Position numbers and translations under genes: made by a program. Positions 60,242 through 64,000 of a stretch of DNA of 64,000 bases are shown here, one piece after another. The notes beneath the pieces were generated by a model. The model saw only the letters and a program-made list of their open reading frames with translations. It did not search any database and had not been told where the DNA came from. The stretch is from Streptomyces decoyicus. GTDB taxonomy: Bacteria; Actinomycetota; Actinomycetes; Streptomycetales; Streptomycetaceae. Location: contig NZ_CP082301.1 of the NCBI RefSeq assembly GCF_019880305.1, positions 3,348,001 through 3,412,000 of the forward strand. Reading direction: 5' to 3'. Every line of letters begins with the position of its first letter. Within the stretch, counting starts at the first letter, position 1.

Positions 60242-61864
60242 CTACTTGCCGGGCTGCCGGGTACGGACGAGCAGTCCGGCGACCGCCGCGCACAGCGCCA
60301 CCAGACAGGTGACCGTGAGGGCGGTCCCCATGCCGGACCGGAATGCCGCACGGCTGACCTGTTCGAACACCGAGGACGGCAGCCCCGACAGCTGCGCGGA
60401 ATGCCCGTGCAGACCGACGGACACCGACTGCACGGTGTGATCGAACTGCGCCGCGGACAGGCGGGTGCCGTCCGCGGCCAGCCGGCGGGAGAGGACGTCC
60501 CTGACGCCGGAGGCCATCAGGGCGCCGAGGACGGCCACTCCGAGACTGCCGCCCACCTGCATGGCGGTCTGCTGGATGCCGCTGGCGACTCCGGAGAACC
60601 CCTGCGGCGCATTGCCCAGGACGAGCTTCGTCGCCCCGACCATGATGGGGCTGAACCCCAGGCCCATCACGAAGAGCCAGAACCCGAGCTGCCCGCTTCC
60701 CTCGTGGCCGTCCAGCCGGGAGATGCCGAACAGCGCGACCGCGTTCATCAGCATGCCGAGCGCCGCGGGGATCCGCGGGCCCGCCTTGCCGATCCACAGG
60801 GCGACGAACGGGGCGCCGACCACCATCATCACCGTGAGCGGCAGGACTTGCAGACCGCTTTCCATCGGCGTCAGACCGCGGACGTGCTGGAGGTAGAAGG
60901 CGAGGAAGAACGAGGTACCGAACAAGCTGAACGCATTGACGATCAACAGCAGCACGCCGACGGACAGCAGCGGGGACCGGAAGAGCGGCATCGGGATCAC
61001 CGGGTTCGCAGCCCGCCGCTCCCACCCGACGAAGCAGCAGGCCAGCGCGGCCGCGCCGGCCAGCGGGGCCCACACCGCCGGGTCGCCCCAGGCGCGGCCG
61101 GACACCGCGGTGAGCCCCCAGACCAGGGCGCTCAGTGTGGCGCTCAGCAGCAGCAGTCCCGGTACGTCCAGCCCGCGGGCGGCGCCCTCCTCCTTCGCGT
61201 CGCGGAGTACGACCAGCCCCAGCAGGACGGTGAGCGCCCCGAGCGGCACATTGATGAAGAAGGCCAGCTGCCAGCTCGCGTAGTGGACGATCAGTCCGCC
61301 CGCGATGGGGCCGAGCGCCATGGAGACGGCGATGACACTGCTGCGTACGGCGATCGGCAGGTTCATCCGGTCCGCGGGGAACGCCGTCATGATCAGTGCC
61401 AGGGTCGCCGGCTGCATCAGCGCGCCGAACACGCCTTGCAGCACCCGGAAGCAGATCACCGCACCGACGTCCGTCGACAGCCCGATGGCCGCGGAGGCGA
61501 GGGTGAACCCCAGCGTGCCGGCCAGGAACACCTGCCGGTGGCCGAAGAGATCGCCCACCCGGCCGGCCACGATGAGCAGTACGGCGACGGCGAGCAGATA
61601 GCCGTTCGTCACCCACTGCATCTCGGTGAGCGAGGCATGCAGCCGCTGCTGCATGACGGGCTGCGCCACGGCGACGATGGTGCCGTCGAGCGAGACCATC
61701 ATCGCGGCGAGGGAGAGGGTGAAGACGGTCAGCCAGGGCCGCCCCCGCCATCCGCCCGCCGGGCGGGCGGCCGTCTTCCGGTCCCCGGACCTGCCCCCGT
61801 GCGGTTCCACCGTTGTGCCCGCCGGCCCCGCCGTGTGCGCGGCATCGGCACCGTCCACCGTCAT
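60242..61864 (-). CDS. MFS exporter, DHA2 (EmrB/QacA) family, 14-helix type
   Basis: A 540-residue transporter. The hydrophilic N-terminus (about 50 residues) is followed by 14 hydrophobic helices. Motif A is G-R-V-G-D-L-F-G-H-R-Q near helix 2-3; L-D-G-T-I-V-A-V-A in helix 1 is typical of DHA2 drug exporters. The start at 61864 follows purine-rich GGGGGAG. It sits downstream of a ketosynthase and an acyl ligase, so it may export their product. Confidence 0.9.
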   Translation of the reverse strand: MTVDGADAAHTAGPAGTTVEPHGGRSGDRKTAARPAGGWRGRPWLTVFTLSLAAMMVSLDGTIVAVAQPVMQQRLHASLTEMQWVTNGYLLAVAVLLIVAGRVGDLFGHRQVFLAGTLGFTLASAAIGLSTDVGAVICFRVLQGVFGALMQPATLALIMTAFPADRMNLPIAVRSSVIAVSMALGPIAGGLIVHYASWQLAFFINVPLGALTVLLGLVVLRDAKEEGAARGLDVPGLLLLSATLSALVWGLTAVSGRAWGDPAVWAPLAGAAALACCFVGWERRAANPVIPMPLFRSPLLSVGVLLLIVNAFSLFGTSFFLAFYLQHVRGLTPMESGLQVLPLTVMMVVGAPFVALWIGKAGPRIPAALGMLMNAVALFGISRLDGHEGSGQLGFWLFVMGLGFSPIMVGATKLVLGNAPQGFSGVASGIQQTAMQVGGSLGVAVLGALMASGVRDVLSRRLAADGTRLSAAQFDHTVQSVSVGLHGHSAQLSGLPSSVFEQVSRAAFRSGMGTALTVTCLVALCAAVAGLLVRTRQPGK

Positions 61865-61981
61865 CTCCCCCGTATCCCCCTCTGTTGTGTCACGTCCTGC
61901 GGTGCGGCAAGGAGCCCCATCGGGCACCGGGCGGGCCCCCAGGGCCCTGCCGCCGCGGGACGACCGGCCAGGCGGCCGTGG

Positions 61982-63196
61982 TCACTTGGTGAACACCAGG
62001 CTCACGTTGTGTCCGCCGAACCCGAAGGAGTTGGCCAGCGCGGCCTTCCACTCCCCGGTCCGGTTCTCGCCCTGCACCACGTCCAGGTCGATCCTCGGGT
62101 CGAGTGCGTCGAGGTTGCGGATGGCGGGCGCCACGCCGTCCTTGAGCGCCAGCAGCGCCGCCATCGCGCCCACCGCTCCGGAGGCACCCAGCATGTGACC
62201 GGTCATCGACTTCGTGGCCGTGACCGAGGCATGGGTGCCCACGGCCCGGCCGATCGCCTCGGCCTCCGCCAGGTCACCGGACTCGGTGGAGGTGGCGTGG
62301 GCGTGCACATGGCCGATGTCCTGCGGGGTCAGGTCCGCATCCCGCAGGGCCAGCTCGATGGCGTGGACCTGGCCCGCCGCGTCGGACGCCGTGATGTGGT
62401 TCGCGCTGGAGCTCACGGCGCTGCCGGCCAGCGTGCCGTACGTCGTGGCGCCGCGGGCCCGCGCGAACTCGGCGCGCTCCAGGACCATGATTCCCGCGCC
62501 CTCGCCCATGACGAAGCCGCTGCGGGCCACATCGAACGGGCGGGACACCGACTCCGGGTTCTCGAACTGCGTCGAGAGCGCCTTCATCTGGGCGAAGGCG
62601 GCGATGGTGAACGGGTGCAGACAGGCCTCGACGCCGCCGGCGACCACCACGTCCACCCGCCCGGCGCGGAGCAGGTCGAGGCCCATCGCGAGCGCCTCGG
62701 CACCGGACGCACAGGCGCTGACGGGCGTCCTGGCGCCGCCCTTGGCGCCCAGGTCCATGCTCACCCAGGCGGCCGGTCCGTTGGGCATGAGCATGGGGAC
62801 CGCGAACGGAGAGAGCCGGCGCGCCCCGGACTCCTCGAAGATGTCGTCCTGCCCGAGGGTGGTGAGCACCCCGCCGGTGCCCGTGCCGATGACCACGGCC
62901 AGTCGCTCGGGCTCGACCTCGGGCGCGCCGGCGTCCTGCCAGGCCTCCCGGGAGGCGAGCATCGCGAGCTGCTCACCGCGGTCCAGCTTCCGGGCCTGTG
63001 TACGGGGCAGCGCGGCGGCCGGGTCCTCGGTGAGCCCGGCCGCGATGCCCACCGGGAGGTCGGCGGCCCACTCCTCCACCAGCGCGCGGACCCCGGACTT
63101 TCCCGCCAGCAGCCCCGACCAGGACGAGGACGCATCGGCGCCGACCGGCGTCATCGCTCCGATACCCGTCACCAGCACCTGACCGTTCTCGGCCAT
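61982..63196 (-). CDS. beta-ketoacyl-ACP synthase, FabF-like (KAS II)
   Basis: A 404-residue condensing enzyme. The nucleophile is C162 in V-S-A-C-A-S-G; catalytic histidines are H300 (A-H-A-T-S-T, with Ala after the His as in Streptomyces FabF) and H334 (M-T-G-H-M-L-G). K329 precedes the second His. It elongates acyl-ACP with malonyl-ACP. A stand-alone FabF beside an acyl-adenylate ligase and exporter points to secondary metabolism rather than the main fab operon, but an ACP is not visible here. A good ribosome site (GAGGAGACGGAG) precedes the ATG. Confidence 0.92.
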   Translation of the reverse strand: MAENGQVLVTGIGAMTPVGADASSSWSGLLAGKSGVRALVEEWAADLPVGIAAGLTEDPAAALPRTQARKLDRGEQLAMLASREAWQDAGAPEVEPERLAVVIGTGTGGVLTTLGQDDIFEESGARRLSPFAVPMLMPNGPAAWVSMDLGAKGGARTPVSACASGAEALAMGLDLLRAGRVDVVVAGGVEACLHPFTIAAFAQMKALSTQFENPESVSRPFDVARSGFVMGEGAGIMVLERAEFARARGATTYGTLAGSAVSSSANHITASDAAGQVHAIELALRDADLTPQDIGHVHAHATSTESGDLAEAEAIGRAVGTHASVTATKSMTGHMLGASGAVGAMAALLALKDGVAPAIRNLDALDPRIDLDVVQGENRTGEWKAALANSFGFGGHNVSLVFTK

Positions 63197-63363
63197 CTCC
63201 GTCTCCTCTGATCTCGTAGGAACCGCACAAGATCTCTGCCGATCTCACAGCGATCATGCCAGCAATCAGCTTGCCAAACAGGCCGGAAGCAGACCGATTC
63301 GGCGCCGGTAAGTTGTGCCCCTCCCACAACCGCGCGCCCGCTCCTGGCGGGCCTGGCCCTACG

Positions 63364-64000
63364 TCAGCCGGCGGGTGCCGCCGCGCTTCCGGGCTCCATC
63401 AGCCGCAGCGCCGCCCGGTCCACCTTGCCTATCTTCGTGCGGGGCACACCGTCCACCACCCACAGCGCGTCCGGCAGCTTGTGCCGCGCGAGGGAATGCC
63501 GCAGCCGCGCCCGCAGTTCCTCCAGTCCGAGTTCGTCCTGCGGGTCCGCCAGGACGACACAGGCGCCGATGGCCTCTCCCAGAATCCGGTCCGGCACCGG
63601 GAAGATCCCGGCGTCGACGATGCCCGGAAGCGCGGTGAGAGCGGACTCGACTTCGCTGCACGAGACCTTCAGCCCGCCGCGGTTCACCAGTTCCTTCATA
63701 CGGCCCTTGACGTGGAGCCGCCCCTCGTCGTCGATCAGCCCGAGGTCACCGGTGTGGTACCAGCCGTCCTGCGCCACACTGTCCTGTCCCCAGTAGCGGA
63801 CGGGGCGGGACGCACCGAAGACGATTTCGCCCACGACACCGCGTCCCAGGATCTCGGCGCCGTCCCTGGCGAAGATCTCCAGACGGCCGTCGGGAGCCGT
63901 GTCGGCGGGCCCCTCGAACACCCGGTGGCCCACCGAACCCGTTTCGATCTCGGCCCGGTCGGTGGTGTAGCAGAGGAATCCTTCGCTGCAACCGTAGATA
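63364..64000 (-). CDS. acyl-adenylate ligase (AMP-binding enzyme), C-terminal part
   Basis: The frame is open to the window end, so the N-terminus is missing. Visible motifs run from the Y-G-C-S-E-G loop near the edge, through Y-H-T-G-D-L-G and the hinge G-R-M-K-E-L-V-N-R-G-G, to the C-terminal lysine motif R-T-K-I-G-K-V-D. It activates a carboxylic acid as acyl-AMP, then usually passes it to CoA or a carrier protein. The neighbouring FabF-like enzyme and exporter suggest it loads a starter acid. It ends 167 bp before the ketosynthase start on the same strand. Confidence 0.9.
   Translation of the reverse strand, partial: IYGCSEGFLCYTTDRAEIETGSVGHRVFEGPADTAPDGRLEIFARDGAEILGRGVVGEIVFGASRPVRYWGQDSVAQDGWYHTGDLGLIDDEGRLHVKGRMKELVNRGGLKVSCSEVESALTALPGIVDAGIFPVPDRILGEAIGACVVLADPQDELGLEELRARLRHSLARHKLPDALWVVDGVPRTKIGKVDRAALRLMEPGSAAAPAG

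Overview
This is a high-GC actinobacterial chromosome segment, almost certainly Streptomyces. Third codon positions are strongly G/C, GTG starts are common, stop and start codons often overlap as ATGA or GTGA, and the gene order matches the conserved Streptomyces core near purEK, a sigma-I-like locus, hut genes and cystathionine beta-synthase. That synteny is recalled, not computed. I saw no rRNA, tRNA, CRISPR array, complete insertion sequence or prophage.

Layout. Positions 1-9118 hold a VanZ end, an acyl-CoA thioesterase, an LCP cell-wall ligase, an acyl-CoA dehydrogenase, a UDP-sugar dehydrogenase, a long inverted repeat, a VOC protein, a dipeptidase and purE/purK. Positions 9282-14384 hold a chagasin-like inhibitor, a GtrA protein, a two-component system and a POT peptide transporter. 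Positions 14468-18964 form a surface-protein block with LAETG and LPQTG sortase signals. Positions 19219-21457 hold an anti-sigma kinase, a STAS antagonist and a SigB/SigF-type sigma factor. Positions 21620-27073 hold hutU, an M20 hydrolase, hutF and hutI as one overlapping operon. Positions 27316-30207 form a four-gene regulator/ABC exporter operon behind a promoter embedded in an inverted repeat.

Positions 30735-39833 hold a diaminopimelate-decarboxylase-like protein, an RpiR regulator, a HAL-superfamily lyase whose cofactor tripeptide is not Ala-Ser-Gly, and a divergent glycine-betaine-type ABC importer. Positions 39850-42141 hold a STAS fragment, an ECF sigma factor with a SnoaL-like tail, and a small operon with a Gly/Cys-rich secreted protein and a 53-residue membrane protein. 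Positions 42379-46711 hold a LacI regulator, an amidohydrolase, a cysteine-dioxygenase-like protein and an NCS1 permease. The permease and the ABC importer share a promoter/operator with the same internal spacing.

Positions 46753-55026 are mostly housekeeping genes (cystathionine beta-synthase, SGNH hydrolase, thiolase, DUF4287 protein, Bax-inhibitor-like protein). They include an unusual chain of three mini-ORFs, coupled by stop/start overlaps, leading into the gene at 52330. Positions 55732-59753 encode a GT2/CDP-glycerol polymerase fusion coupled to a GT4 glycosyltransferase. The right edge (59883-64000, minus strand) has an acyl-adenylate ligase, a FabF-like ketosynthase, a DHA2 exporter and a ferredoxin, and may be the edge of a biosynthetic cluster.

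The least explained items are the mini-ORF chain (52090-52333), the lyase with the altered tripeptide, the shared operator at 36152 and 45227, and the secreted-peptide locus at 41289-42141.
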